Shown here piece by piece: positions 39,766 through 50,211 of a DNA stretch of 64,000 nucleotides; position 1 is the first letter of the stretch, and each line of letters starts with the position of its first letter. The stretch covers positions 930,001 to 994,000 of the forward strand of contig NZ_CP011542.1 in NCBI RefSeq assembly GCF_001020985.1. The letters run 5' to 3'. Source of the DNA: Corynebacterium mustelae (lineage in GTDB: Bacteria > Actinomycetota > Actinomycetes > Mycobacteriales > Mycobacteriaceae). The notes under the pieces were generated by a model. That model made no database searches, was not told where the DNA came from, and saw only the letters and a program-made list of their open reading frames with translations. The translations under genes were made by a program, and so were the position numbers.

Positions 39766-40611
39766 CTAGCGTGTGGGCACGAACTGGACCTCGTACAAAT
39801 CCGGCCACCGTTTTCCGGTGAGGTACAACCGGTCAGTTCCGGGAATGCTAGCAATGCCATTAAGGACATTATTGCTGTCCGCGGCGGCTCGATTAGGTAC
39901 CGTCGATGCATCGATGATCCCGGTTACATCGCCAGTATCGAGGCTAATGCGGTAGATGTCGGTGGATAGGAACACATTTGAATAGACGATGCGATTACCA
40001 GATTCGTCGGTGGTGCAGTCCAGTTCGTTGAGTGACTGGGCCTTCGAACCACCCACTGTGACCGGAATGCGCGATCGCTCGGCAAAAGTTTCAGGGTCAA
40101 TCAGCCGCAATTCATCGGTGCCGTCTGACATAACAACGACATCGGGGAAAGAACATAACCCCCAGCCTTCGCCCGGATAGGTTACCTCCGCTTGCTGCTC
40201 CAACGTTTCGGCGTCCCGTTTATAGGCCACCCCAGCCTTCCACGTTAATTGCCACACAGTGTCGCCCACTCGGGTGACTCCTTCGCCGAATTGTTCGGCG
40301 GGAATTGACTGGGAATGTTGCTGCTCGCCGCTTATCGACGAGTGATAGACCCGGCTTTCCCCATTCCATCCGGTGCTTACCAGTAACCGGTCGCCATCGA
40401 CTTCCAGTCCTTGCGTAAAAGAAGTGGCGTCAAATGGATGGGTGTCCACGATTTCCACGTTATACCTGGCAACGTCGGCTCCGGCGGCGTCGACAAGCGA
40501 GTGCGAAGCAGAAGCCTGCGACGGCGCATTGGTTTCGGTAGGGGCGGCGCAACCAGCAGCAACGGTGAGGAAGCTGGTTGCAACACAAAGGCTAATTTTG
40601 CGGCGAATCAT
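39766..40611 (-). CDS. Glutaminyl-peptide cyclotransferase-type lipoprotein
   Basis: 281 residues from ATG 40611; ATG 40623 is also possible. A lipoprotein signal ends in TVAAGC (Cys about 20). The mature part is the plant-type glutamine cyclotransferase fold (five-bladed beta propeller): YNVEIVDTHPFDATSFTQGLEVDGDRLLVSTGWNGESRVYH, GEGVTRVGDTVWQLTWKAGVAYKRDAETL, and CTTDESGNRIVYSNVFLSTDIYRI. Such enzymes convert N-terminal Gln of exported proteins to pyroglutamate. It is anchored outside the cell and is in an operon with the DUF2771 protein. Confidence 0.85.
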   Translation of the reverse strand: MIRRKISLCVATSFLTVAAGCAAPTETNAPSQASASHSLVDAAGADVARYNVEIVDTHPFDATSFTQGLEVDGDRLLVSTGWNGESRVYHSSISGEQQHSQSIPAEQFGEGVTRVGDTVWQLTWKAGVAYKRDAETLEQQAEVTYPGEGWGLCSFPDVVVMSDGTDELRLIDPETFAERSRIPVTVGGSKAQSLNELDCTTDESGNRIVYSNVFLSTDIYRISLDTGDVTGIIDASTVPNRAAADSNNVLNGIASIPGTDRLYLTGKRWPDLYEVQFVPTR

Positions 40612-40648
40612 GGTATCTATCATGCCCGTTGTGCATTTCAAAACCTAG

Positions 40649-41458
40649 ATGGGAAATAATGGACTGGTGCCACGTAAACGATCGAGAAACCGGAAGAATG
40701 CCGGACTGCTCCTAAGTCCGCTGGCTATCAGCATTGCGCGAGAAGCGTTAGAAGAGTTGGGAGAAGGTGACATCGGCGACCACAAGGGGGTAACAAACAT
40801 CGGCGCCCATGTGGTCACCCACAGGTTTGCGGCGAACGTGCCGGGCTATAACGGCTGGGAATGGAATGTTGTGATCGCCTGTGCAGCAGGGTCACAATGG
40901 ATTACAGTTTCAGAGATCGCGCTGGTTCCAGGCGGGACGGCACTGAAAGCACCCGATTGGGTTCCCTACCACGAGCGCATACAGCCTGGTGACTTAGGAC
41001 CTGGCGATTACATGCCTGCCCGGCTAGATGACGAACGTCTCACCGATAATCCCGCAGATTTCGCATTGCCGGAACCTGTAGATACATTATCGGTGGGATC
41101 ACAAGCACCAGCTGCTGTTGATGATTCAGGGCTTGCGAAAACAAATACCGTGCGGCGGCTATCGACCTTGGGCTTGCAGCAAGCCATCGGTCGATGGCGG
41201 GACGGAGAGTTTGGCCCACAGTCGCCGTTTGCTCAGCGCGCGGAATATTCCTGTGCCAGCTGTGCCTTTTATCTTCCCGTAGTTGCGCCAGCGAAGACAG
41301 AAGTTGGGGTATGCGCAAACGAGTTTTCTGCGGACGGCTCGGTGGTAGCCTCGGATTACGGTTGCGGTGCGCATTCTTTGACGCCACCGGCAGAGCCGTT
41401 AGGTGTGGTGGAGTCGGAGGCATTTGACGACGAAAAGCCAATCGAGGTGGAGTTCTAG
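40649..41458 (+). CDS. DUF3027 family protein
   Basis: 269 residues; ATG 40649 is used but GTG 40667 is a possible start. The family pattern GDIGDHKGVTNIGAHVVTHRFAANVPGYNGWEWNVVIACAAGSQWITVSEIALVPGGTALKAPDWVPYHERIQPGDLGPGDYMPAR is the DUF3027 signature. A C-terminal segment with YSCASCAFYLPVVAP and CANEFSADGSVVASDYGCGAHS holds four Cys that may bind a metal. The family is actinobacterial and has no established function. Divergent from the cyclotransferase gene, with the starts under 40 bases apart. Confidence 0.8.
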   Translation: MGNNGLVPRKRSRNRKNAGLLLSPLAISIAREALEELGEGDIGDHKGVTNIGAHVVTHRFAANVPGYNGWEWNVVIACAAGSQWITVSEIALVPGGTALKAPDWVPYHERIQPGDLGPGDYMPARLDDERLTDNPADFALPEPVDTLSVGSQAPAAVDDSGLAKTNTVRRLSTLGLQQAIGRWRDGEFGPQSPFAQRAEYSCASCAFYLPVVAPAKTEVGVCANEFSADGSVVASDYGCGAHSLTPPAEPLGVVESEAFDDEKPIEVEF

Positions 41459-41584
41459 CACTATCAGAGCTGAAATGCTCCCCATATTAATGTGAACTAC
41501 AACACTTTATATGTGGTTGGGTTTGTTGTTGCTGCACCTGGAATGGGATTCTGATTGCGGAATGTTTTCCGCTCATCCGCAGGT

Positions 41585-41607
41585 GTCCTCACAACCATGG
41601 TGAGGAC
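41585..41607 (+). promoter_or_regulatory. Hairpin in the purine permease leader
   Basis: GTCCTCAC and GTGAGGAC form a perfect eight-base stem with a seven-base loop, ending 23 bases before the start codon. It could be a protein-binding or translation-control element. No known purine riboswitch core was recognised. Confidence 0.5.
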
Positions 41608-41629
41608 TTCACACTTACTTGGAGAAGAA

Positions 41630-43096
41630 ATGGCAGAATCCACCGTGGGGTCAGATGCGCAACAAAGCGCGCTCGATCGCTTTTTCCGAATTACGGAACG
41701 AGGCTCCACTTTAGGCACCGAGATTCGGGCTGGTGTAGTGACCTTTTTTGCGATGGCCTACATCATCATCTTGAATCCACTCATCATTGGCACTGGGGAA
41801 GATGTCAATGGCAAAGTATTGGGAATCCCACAGGTTGCGGCGGCAACCGCCTTAGCTGCCGGCGTCATGACCATCGCGTTTGGTCTGATTGCCCGGTACC
41901 CATTTGGCATCGCTACCGGTCTGGGCATTAACACTCTAGTCGCAGTGACCATGGTCAGTTCGGAAGGCCTGTCGTGGGAAGAAGCGATGGGGCTTGTGGT
42001 CCTAGACGGTTTCATCATCGTCATTCTCGCCGTATCTGGTTTCCGTACCGCCGTGTTTCAAGCCATTCCACCTTCAATTAAAGCGGCAATGGGTGTCGGC
42101 ATAGGTATGTTCATTGCTCTTATCGGTCTGGTAGACGCAGGTTTCGTTCGTCGAATTCCAGATGCAGCTGGCACTACCGTTCCCGTCACGCTGGGAATGA
42201 ACGGATCTATCGCATCTTGGCCGACGGTTGTCTTCGTGATTGGTCTGGTCATCTGCGGAGTCCTGGTGGTCCGCAATGTGCGAGGTGGGTTGTTTATAGG
42301 AATTGTGGCAACAACCATTATCGCGATGGTTGTTGAAGCGATCACCGGTGCAGGGCCATCGTTCGTAGATGGTGAACCAGTTCCAACCGGGTGGTCACTG
42401 GCGGTCCCCGTAATACCGGAGTCGTTTGGTGGGCTTCCAGACCTGTCACTTGTCGGAGACTTCTCACTCATCGGGGCCTTCAGCCGGGTGGGTGTACTTG
42501 CAGCTACTATGTTGCTTTTCACGCTGGTGCTGGCCAATTTCTTTGACGCAATGGGCACGATGACTGCGTTGGGTAAACAGGCTGATTTGGTAGATGAGAA
42601 GGGGAACCTACCAAATATGAAGGCCGCGTTAGTTGTTGAGGGCGCTGGTGCAATTGTTGGTGGTGGTGCTTCCGCATCTTCTAATACGGTCTATCTCGAT
42701 TCTGCAGCTGGTATCGCTGATGGTGCCAGGACAGGGTTGGCCAATGTCGTCACGGGTGTACTGTTCCTTCTGGCGATGTTCCTAACCCCACTGTATTCCA
42801 TCGTCCCTATCGAGGCAGCGGCACCTGTGCTGGTGGTTGTGGGTGCGCTGATGATATCGCAGGTGCGTGATATTGATTTCAGTAAATTCTATATCGCTCT
42901 CCCGGCGTTTCTCACGATAGTGGTTATGCCGTTTACCTACTCGATTGTTAACGGCATTGGCGTTGGATTTGTCGCTTATGTTCTCATGGCTACGGCCGCT
43001 GGGAAGGCGAAGGAAATTCACTGGATAATGTGGTTGATCTCCGCATTATTCTTGGTATTCTTCGCGGTTGATCCAATCTTGAATGCTATTGGTTAA
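41630..43096 (+). CDS. NCS2 purine permease (AzgA/guanine-hypoxanthine type)
   Basis: 488 residues from ATG 41630 with GGAGAAG upstream. About 12-14 hydrophobic segments. The start region GTEIRAGVVTFFAMAYIIILNPLI and the pattern FFDAMGTMTALGKQADLVDEKGNLPNMKAALVVEGAGAIVGGGASASSNTVYLDSAAGIADGARTG match the AzgA-like branch of the NCS2/COG2252 family, which imports adenine, guanine or hypoxanthine with protons. The leader contains an eight-base hairpin. It is monocistronic. Confidence 0.88.
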   Translation: MAESTVGSDAQQSALDRFFRITERGSTLGTEIRAGVVTFFAMAYIIILNPLIIGTGEDVNGKVLGIPQVAAATALAAGVMTIAFGLIARYPFGIATGLGINTLVAVTMVSSEGLSWEEAMGLVVLDGFIIVILAVSGFRTAVFQAIPPSIKAAMGVGIGMFIALIGLVDAGFVRRIPDAAGTTVPVTLGMNGSIASWPTVVFVIGLVICGVLVVRNVRGGLFIGIVATTIIAMVVEAITGAGPSFVDGEPVPTGWSLAVPVIPESFGGLPDLSLVGDFSLIGAFSRVGVLAATMLLFTLVLANFFDAMGTMTALGKQADLVDEKGNLPNMKAALVVEGAGAIVGGGASASSNTVYLDSAAGIADGARTGLANVVTGVLFLLAMFLTPLYSIVPIEAAAPVLVVVGALMISQVRDIDFSKFYIALPAFLTIVVMPFTYSIVNGIGVGFVAYVLMATAAGKAKEIHWIMWLISALFLVFFAVDPILNAIG

Positions 43097-43150
43097 TAGC
43101 CAAGCTAAAAGTGCGAATTCAGTACTAGATTCGTGCAGATAAACACATAA

Positions 43151-43195
43151 ACTGGGTATCTGGCTACTGTGGGGGTAAGTAGCCAGGTACCCAGA
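43151..43195 (+). terminator. Hairpin after the purine permease
   Basis: CTGGGTATCTGGCTAC and GTAGCCAGGTACCCAG form a 16-base stem with one or two mismatches about 60 bases past the stop. It lacks a clear T run. Confidence 0.5.
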
Positions 43196-43282
43196 ATTCA
43201 TTGAAAAACAAAGACTTAGAAATAGGCAGTAGCGAATTACTAATTTTGCGTCATTCTGGGACGATGTAGCGTGCCACACTCC

Positions 43283-43346
43283 CAACTCGACCTATTTATC
43301 TCCTAGACCAGAAAACCTACCGTCACACCAAATAAAGGTCGAGTTG
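43283..43346. repeat. 64-bp palindrome-bounded intergenic element, copy B
   Basis: The ends CAACTCGACCT and AGGTCGAGTTG are perfect 11-base inverted repeats. It has the same length as copy A at 16018-16081 and shares roughly two thirds of its bases with it, including CTCC and CCA blocks inside. Confidence 0.7.
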
Positions 43347-43537
43347 CGCTCTTGGAGGCTGTGCTAATTACTCATCTGGTTGCAGAATCATCAGGGCTAA
43401 GCCCCGCGATTTCTGCACCAACGTCACGCACGTTAGGAAACGAAGGCATGTAAAAGCGTTGGTTAATTGTGCGGTGATACCACCTAGCGTGAGATCTAAG
43501 GTGCGCTTATCGATGGGCTGTTTTAAGGTAGTAGGCT

Positions 43538-44398
43538 ATGGTCTTTCCGCATATTTCCAGCGCATCCGATTTAAGACTTGCTGATTTTCGCGATCTCAAG
43601 CACTCCGATAATCGCCCTGATTTACCTGGCGGTAAGGGGCTCGTGATAGCAGAGGGGCCGCTTGTGGTGGGAAGGCTGCTTGATTCTCGATTCCCAGTAC
43701 GCTGCATAGTGGGATTCCCACATAAGCTCAATAGCTTTTTAGCAGAACCGGAGATCGCTGCTCTCATTGCAGCAGAGAAAATTCCTGTTTATAGTGTCGA
43801 CCGACCAGTGCTGGCTGAAGCGGCTGGTTTCGATATGCACCGTGGGTTGTTGGCATCAGCGGATCGGGCTGCGGCCCTTAGCATCGATCAGGCTATCAAA
43901 AATGCAACAACGATTGTGGTGTTGGAAGGAGTAGGGGATCACGAAAACATCGGAGCTATGTTTCGTAACGCTGCGGGGATGGGGGTTGATGCGATTTTAT
44001 TCGGCAACGGTTGCGCCGACCCACTGTACCGTCGGGTTGTTCGGGTGTCGATGGGGCACGTGCTACGCACGCCGTTCGCCCATTTTGATGGAAAATTCAC
44101 CAATTGGCAGTGGGGGCTACGTGCACTGTCAGATGCTGGATTCCATTTGGTGTCGCTTACCCCCAACGAGAGTGCGGTACCACTAGCTCAGGCGCTTTAC
44201 GACGATGCTGGCGTTGCGTATCCGAAGATTGCATTGCTGGTGGGGGCGGAGGGGCCGGGACTTACTGAACATGCGATGCGCGCCACTCATGTGCGCGCAA
44301 AAATTCCCATGTCTTATGGTACCGATTCGCTTAATGTAGCGACAGCTGCCGCCGTCGCGTTCTATGAGCGGTTACGCGGTTTAGAATCCCCGCAGTAA
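43538..44398 (+). CDS. SpoU/TrmH-family RNA 2'-O-methyltransferase
   Basis: 286 residues from ATG 43538. N-terminal substrate-binding domain (about 1-105: VIAEGPLVVGRLLDSRF), then a SPOUT methyltransferase core with the three motifs: VVLEGVGDHENIGAMFRNAAGMGVDAIL (motif 1), IALLVGAEGPGLTEHAM (motif 2), and IPMSYGTDSLNVATAAAVAFYE (motif 3). This family methylates ribose in rRNA or tRNA, knotting around S-adenosylmethionine. The exact RNA target is not readable from the sequence. Confidence 0.9.
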   Translation: MVFPHISSASDLRLADFRDLKHSDNRPDLPGGKGLVIAEGPLVVGRLLDSRFPVRCIVGFPHKLNSFLAEPEIAALIAAEKIPVYSVDRPVLAEAAGFDMHRGLLASADRAAALSIDQAIKNATTIVVLEGVGDHENIGAMFRNAAGMGVDAILFGNGCADPLYRRVVRVSMGHVLRTPFAHFDGKFTNWQWGLRALSDAGFHLVSLTPNESAVPLAQALYDDAGVAYPKIALLVGAEGPGLTEHAMRATHVRAKIPMSYGTDSLNVATAAAVAFYERLRGLESPQ

Positions 44399-44407
44399 AT
44401 TTGGTTA

Positions 44408-45319
44408 CTACCTATCGGTACGTTTTGGTGGCTTAATTTGATCCATGTGTCGTAGTCGGTCGTGTAGTTGTCCCAAGCGTGCGGATACTTTCTTTCCTGC
44501 CCTGTGTGCCTTAGCCTTCGCTTGTGAGATGGTTGTGCGTGCCACGCGTTGCAGCTCCTGGCTAAAATCCGTCTCGGCGATGAGCTCGTCGAACTCATGA
44601 ACTCCTTCGTAATCGTCGTAGTCACGTCGGATCCGTCCCAAACCCAACTGGCCAGAAGCGGTGGCGGAAAGCTGTCCGATGTCGGGTTTTTTGGGCTCTG
44701 CGATTTTCGGTTCGGGCCGCCCGTCAATAGCGTAGGCAACTACATTGATGTCCGGCGCGGTGGCGACATCGAATCCTAGCCAGTAGCGTTGGGCTTCTTC
44801 AGCCAGAGCAACAGGTTCAAATGGTAGGGCGATACTGCTATGTTTGGTGCTGGTTGTCCCTGCCCAGAATTGGTTTTCAAAGGGCTCTACTAAACCAATA
44901 TCCTCGTAGACGCGTTGCGGTTCGGCACAGAAAGAGCGTTTCAGTGTGCCGCCGCGCCAATGCGCAAAACCACCGAAGCCGGTATCGGTATTGGTGGCAA
45001 AAGCATAAACATCGGATGCTGGGAGCGCGGTGCGAAGCCGAGTATTGAGCGTGGATAGTGCGGTTGTTCCGGTGATGACTGTTTGGATTACCGACAAACC
45101 CGCAAAGCCTGCGATGTAGAATTCACCGGGCGATACTTGGGCGGACCGATTTAAGGAGAATTGACCGATCGGGGTCACCGACCACCGAGGGTTGAGTTGG
45201 GATAATAACTTCCGGCCGAAGCCGCGGTCGGCGCGTGGGGTCGCGGCAATCACTCGCTGTGGATCGGTGGCGGTGACAAACCACAAGGTAATGACGAGAT
45301 CTTGTGGCTGTGAATCCAC
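44408..45319 (-). CDS. DUF6928 family protein
   Basis: 303 residues from ATG. The first 220 residues, LVITLWFVTATDPQRVIAATPRADRGFGRKLLSQLNPRWSVTPIGQFSLNRSA, YIAGFAGLSVIQTVI and RYWLGFDVATAPDINVVAYAIDGRPEPK, match the actinobacterial DUF6928 family. The C-terminal 80 residues are charged. No transmembrane segment is evident. The gene lies beside the division protein SepH, but a link to division is only inference. Confidence 0.7.
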   Translation of the reverse strand: MDSQPQDLVITLWFVTATDPQRVIAATPRADRGFGRKLLSQLNPRWSVTPIGQFSLNRSAQVSPGEFYIAGFAGLSVIQTVITGTTALSTLNTRLRTALPASDVYAFATNTDTGFGGFAHWRGGTLKRSFCAEPQRVYEDIGLVEPFENQFWAGTTSTKHSSIALPFEPVALAEEAQRYWLGFDVATAPDINVVAYAIDGRPEPKIAEPKKPDIGQLSATASGQLGLGRIRRDYDDYEGVHEFDELIAETDFSQELQRVARTTISQAKAKAHRAGKKVSARLGQLHDRLRHMDQIKPPKRTDR

Positions 45320-45351
45320 GTATTATCCTCCTGCAATTCGATGAAACGTTT

Positions 45352-46362
45352 TTATTTACGAGGTCGCTTAGTGCTGGTGCGAACTCCCAAGAGTACGTCC
45401 TCCCAATGGGGCGTGACTGCTTTTCGACGCCGTTTCGTTTGCGGCGGTGGGTGTTGCACGAGATCCTCGCCCTTGGCTTCCTGTGCCGGTGGGGTAGTTG
45501 GCTGTTCGGAGTCTTCTTGGAAGTTCTCCGGTAGATCTTCGTCCCTCACCACGGGGATCGGTGAAGTCACCGCCGTTAGGCTGCGTACTGGTTGGACGAA
45601 ATCCGGGTCTATTAAATCGGCTGCCAAGCTATTTCGGGCTACGGCGGTCGCACTGGAAGTCCCATGGCGATGATAGGACCATTCTGCAATGTTTTCGCTG
45701 ACACCAACTGCCCAGCTTACTGTTACCACCCATTGGCCAGCGCTGTCGCGATAGGTATCCCACTGTGTAGTGGTCAGGTCGAGACCACGTGCGGCGAAAG
45801 CGGTAGCGAGGATTTCCCACAAGGTTAATTTTGCGGGACCATCATCACGGACTGGGTGGGCGCGTTTGGCTAGATCCGCAAGGCGTGCGCGTTCCAACAG
45901 CACCGGATGCGCATAGCTTTCGATTCGCGACGCGGGGACGTCGTTAAGCTCAGCAATATCGGCAACCGATGCGCCTGCACGAATGCGCTCTTGGATCTCC
46001 CGTGGCGTCATCTTCAGTGGTGCCGAAAGTCGCGGATCAACCTCCCGTGCTGCAGCGGAATCGCCTATCTCGGACATGGGGGTTAATGGTTGCAGCGGTG
46101 CTATGGAATCAATCGTTGCGTGAGGGGTGCTACCTTCTTCTGGCGAAGTCGATGACTTCCCATGACTGATGGTGGAATCACCCGGTGATTCTGCTTCATC
46201 GCTGCGGGCGTGGGCCGGGGAATAAGTGTGTTTTGGTTCCTGTTCAACGAGCGCGGAGCGGAGCTCATCGGTGACGACGAGGAAGAACTGTTGATCGTCC
46301 TCGGTGCGAAGCACCAATGATCGCGCAGTCGACTCGGCGGGTACCAAGAAGAGTTCCTGCAT
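45352..46362 (-). CDS. sepH: Septation protein SepH (DUF3071)
   Basis: 336 residues with GGAGCTGG upstream. The N-terminal segment (ELFLVPAESTARSLVLRTEDDQQFFLVVTDELRSAL) and the helix-turn-helix-like region TPREIQERIRAGASVADIAELNDVPASRIESYAHPVLLERARLADLAKRAHP are the SepH hallmark, and W..L..AFAARG.. follows. SepH promotes FtsZ assembly and septum formation in actinobacteria. The middle part (about 45-115) is a Ser/Pro/Glu-rich linker, and the C-terminus is basic (KTKRRRKAVTPHWEDVLLGVRTSTKRPRK), also typical. Confidence 0.88.
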   Translation of the reverse strand: MQELFLVPAESTARSLVLRTEDDQQFFLVVTDELRSALVEQEPKHTYSPAHARSDEAESPGDSTISHGKSSTSPEEGSTPHATIDSIAPLQPLTPMSEIGDSAAAREVDPRLSAPLKMTPREIQERIRAGASVADIAELNDVPASRIESYAHPVLLERARLADLAKRAHPVRDDGPAKLTLWEILATAFAARGLDLTTTQWDTYRDSAGQWVVTVSWAVGVSENIAEWSYHRHGTSSATAVARNSLAADLIDPDFVQPVRSLTAVTSPIPVVRDEDLPENFQEDSEQPTTPPAQEAKGEDLVQHPPPQTKRRRKAVTPHWEDVLLGVRTSTKRPRK

Positions 46363-46424
46363 TAAGACACCAGCTCCTTAAAATTGGTGTTGCTCATGTG
46401 ATTTAAGTACCCACCTTAACGCAC

Positions 46425-46468
46425 AAACGCACGCAACTGCGGTAGAAAGTCCGCGTGTGCGTGCGTTT
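46425..46468. terminator. Hairpin between serC and sepH
   Basis: AAACGCACGCAACTGCGG pairs imperfectly with CCGCGTGTGCGTGCGTTT. T-rich ends occur on both strands. It probably ends the serC transcript. Confidence 0.55.
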
Positions 46469-46496
46469 TTCCTGCGAAAACTACTGACGCTTCACA

Positions 46497-47666
<1,170 letters not shown>

Positions 47667-47875
47667 CTAATGTCGCAGACCGACAGCAGTGGTTAAAAAG
47701 CTTAGCGGTTTCGTCAAGGACATTTCCATTGCAAACCGGTGCAAAACCACCTAACTACCTCCATCTGTGGGCAGATGAATCGGGGATAGTGGTATCCACA
47801 AAAACTAAAGCGTGGTCCCTGTGTTGAACACGTAGGGGATAATTTTGCGAATATGCCCTTAACAATCCGTTAAGG

Positions 47876-47897
47876 TTAGGGGGTGGTAGGGGGTGAT
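47876..47897. promoter_or_regulatory. Tandem RamA-like motifs upstream of gltA
   Basis: Two copies of TAGGGGGTG occur 11 bases apart. AGGGGGT fits the G-run motif reported for RamA in C. glutamicum. The position, about 480-500 bases before gltA, is far for an activator but the transcript start is unknown. Confidence 0.45.
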
Positions 47898-47997
47898 TGC
47901 TGCCAGGCTGAACAGGGTAAATATGCAGGGAATTTATTAGCTGTCGCGCGTATCACAGCTTTTGGTACACTGTGCAATGCCCCACGCGCAGCTATAA

Positions 47998-48013
47998 GTA
48001 TGTACTGTCATAC
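47998..48013. promoter_or_regulatory. GTATG-N6-CATAC inverted repeat upstream of gltA
   Basis: A perfect five-base inverted repeat with a six-base centre (TACTGT). The spacing is that of CRP/GlxR-type operators, although the arms differ from the TGTGA consensus. Function unknown. Confidence 0.4.
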
Positions 48014-48373
48014 GAGGAGCAAAGCTGATTGATAATCCCCAAAATACCTTGGTGATTTCATCCACCTAAAACTTATGTTGCGGAAGGTACGTAACCTTTA
48101 TGGTTTTCGTCAACATTCCTCAACACCACATGGTGGCAGCCGCTGCGAAATATAATTAAATCTCTTTAAAACGTTTTTGTCGTCTAAGCCAATACAACTT
48201 AAATCAGGAGTGTGAGTATTCACTCTTGATTGGTGAAGGTGTCAGGCCGTTTTAGCTACCAGCTGCATCTTTATAGGTATGTAGCTGTGGCATTACTATA
48301 GTTTCTTCAACTTCGCTGAGGACTGTTACCATTCTCGGCGTTTTGAGTTCTCAATAAAAATGAAAGGGAAGCT

Positions 48374-49666
48374 GTGGCTACTGAAAACGAAAAGGCTGTA
48401 CTTCATTACCCTGGTGGCGAGTTCGAAATGGACATCATTAAAGCCACTGAAGGCAATGATGGTGTAGTTCTGGGCAATATGCTGGCACAGACCGGTCTGG
48501 TTACCTTCGATCCAGGCTATGTCTCTACTGGCTCCACCGAGTCTAAGATCACCTACATCGACGGCGATGAAGGCATCCTGCGTCACCGTGGCTATGACAT
48601 TGCAGACCTGGCTGAAAACGCTACCTTCAATGAGGTGTCTTACCTCTTGATCAAGGGTAAGCTTCCAAACCAGGAAGAACTGGAAAAATTCAACGACGAA
48701 ATCCGCCATCACACCCTACTGGATGAAGACTTCAAGGCTCAGTTCTCCATCTTCCCGCGTAACGCACATCCAATGAGCGTTCTTGCATCCTCCGTCAATA
48801 TTCTCTCCACCTACTACCAGGACCAGCTTGACCCGCTGGATGAAGAACAACTGGATAAGGCAACGGTGCGCCTGCTTGCTAAGGTTCCAATGTTGGCAGC
48901 CTATGCATACCGAGCATCTAAGGGCGCCCCATACATGTATCCGGATAACTCCCTTAATGCACGCGAAAACTTCCTCCGCATGATGTTTGGCTACCCAACC
49001 GAGCCTTATGAGGTTGATCCCATTCTGACCAAGGCTTTGGACAAGCTTCTTATTCTCCACGCCGACCACGAGCAGAACTGCTCCACCTCCACCGTGCGTA
49101 TGATCGGCTCCGCGCAAGCCAATATGTTCGTTGCGGTTGCAGGCGGAATCAACGCACTATCCGGTCCACTACATGGTGGTGCTAACCAGGCTGTGCTGGA
49201 AATGCTGGAAGAGATCGACAAGAACGGTGGCGACGCAACCGACTTCATGAATCGCGTGAAGAACAAGGAAAAAGGCGTCCGCCTCATGGGCTTCGGTCAC
49301 CGTGTGTACAAGAACTACGATCCCCGCGCCGCGATTGTCAAGGACACCGCGCATGAAATCCTTGATCATCTCGGTGGCGACCACCTGCTTGATCTAGCCA
49401 TGAAGTTGGAAGAAATCGCACTATCCGACGATTACTTCATCCAGCGCAAGCTCTACCCGAACGTGGACTTCTACACTGGATTGATCTACCGCGCGATGGG
49501 CTTCCCAACCGACTTCTTTACCGTACTGTTCGCCATCGGTCGGTTGCCAGGCTGGATCGCACAGTACCGCGAGCAGCTGGCAACAACCACCAAGATCAAC
49601 CGACCTCGGCAGATCTACACCGGTGAAACCCTGCGCAAGGTGACCCCTCGTTCCGAGCGGGCATAA
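48374..49666 (+). CDS. gltA: Citrate synthase
   Basis: 430 residues from GTG 48374 with AAAGGGAAG upstream. The sequence is a type I-like bacterial citrate synthase: STESKITYIDGDEGILRHRGYDIADLAENATF at about 56-87, the catalytic His in ADHEQNCSTSTVRMIGSAQ and GPLHGGANQAVLEMLEE, and the catalytic Asp in VDFYTGLIYRAMGFPTDFFTVLFAIGRLPGWIAQY. It condenses oxaloacetate and acetyl-CoA to citrate. The long upstream region with possible RamA motifs fits control by carbon source. It precedes the FKBP gene, as in other corynebacteria. Confidence 0.96.
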   Translation: MATENEKAVLHYPGGEFEMDIIKATEGNDGVVLGNMLAQTGLVTFDPGYVSTGSTESKITYIDGDEGILRHRGYDIADLAENATFNEVSYLLIKGKLPNQEELEKFNDEIRHHTLLDEDFKAQFSIFPRNAHPMSVLASSVNILSTYYQDQLDPLDEEQLDKATVRLLAKVPMLAAYAYRASKGAPYMYPDNSLNARENFLRMMFGYPTEPYEVDPILTKALDKLLILHADHEQNCSTSTVRMIGSAQANMFVAVAGGINALSGPLHGGANQAVLEMLEEIDKNGGDATDFMNRVKNKEKGVRLMGFGHRVYKNYDPRAAIVKDTAHEILDHLGGDHLLDLAMKLEEIALSDDYFIQRKLYPNVDFYTGLIYRAMGFPTDFFTVLFAIGRLPGWIAQYREQLATTTKINRPRQIYTGETLRKVTPRSERA

Positions 49667-49839
49667 TAGGGTCAAAAACCACCCGACTCACGGCAGGCCA
49701 ATTGTGATCCGGAAGCATAATTGAGCTGCAAAATGGAGCCGGTTACGCAAACACCCACTACAATAGGACGGGAGTTTTCGTAGCCGGCTCTTGTCGGTTG
49801 CCTTATTCTTTCTCACAGTCCAAAGGAGATTCATCACCC

Positions 49840-50199
49840 ATGGAGAAGCCAGTTATTGAAAAACCAACCGGCCCAGCCCCAGAGGATCTAGTAATCACTG
49901 ACCTCATTGAAGGCGATGGCCCGGAGGCAATGCCGAATGGCCTGGTGGAAGTCCACTACGTAGGTGTTGACTTTGAAACCGGCCAAGAGTTCGATTCCTC
50001 CTGGGATCGCGGCCAAACAATTGAATTCCCGCTTGCCAACCTTATTGCTGGGTGGCAAGAAGGCATCCCTGGCATGAAAGTGGGTGGGCGTCGTCAGTTA
50101 ATCATCCCACCAGAGGCAGCCTATGGTCCAGAAGGCGTAAACCATCCGCTCGCTGGGCACACCTTGGTTTTCGTTATCGATTTGATCAGCGTCGGTTAA
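49840..50199 (+). CDS. FKBP-type peptidyl-prolyl isomerase
   Basis: 119 residues from ATG 49840 with AAAGGAG upstream. The whole protein is one FKBP domain: GLVEVHYVGVDFETGQEFDSSWDRGQTIEFPLANLIAGWQEGIPGMKVGGRRQLIIPPEAAYGPEGVNHPLAGHTLVFVIDLISV, including the active-site Tyr, Asp and aromatic residues. It catalyses cis-trans isomerisation at proline and has no signal peptide, so it acts in the cytoplasm. A perfect terminator follows. Confidence 0.92.
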   Translation: MEKPVIEKPTGPAPEDLVITDLIEGDGPEAMPNGLVEVHYVGVDFETGQEFDSSWDRGQTIEFPLANLIAGWQEGIPGMKVGGRRQLIIPPEAAYGPEGVNHPLAGHTLVFVIDLISVG

Positions 50200-50211
50200 A
50201 GCGCAACACTA

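Larger units (their letters stand above)
43097..43537. other. Gap between the purine permease and the rRNA methyltransferase
   Basis: No gene is supported. It contains copy B of the 64-bp palindrome-bounded element (43283-43346). A weak inverted repeat (CTGGGTATCTGGCTAC with GTAGCCAGGTACCCAG, 43151-43195) probably is the permease terminator. Confidence 0.6.
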
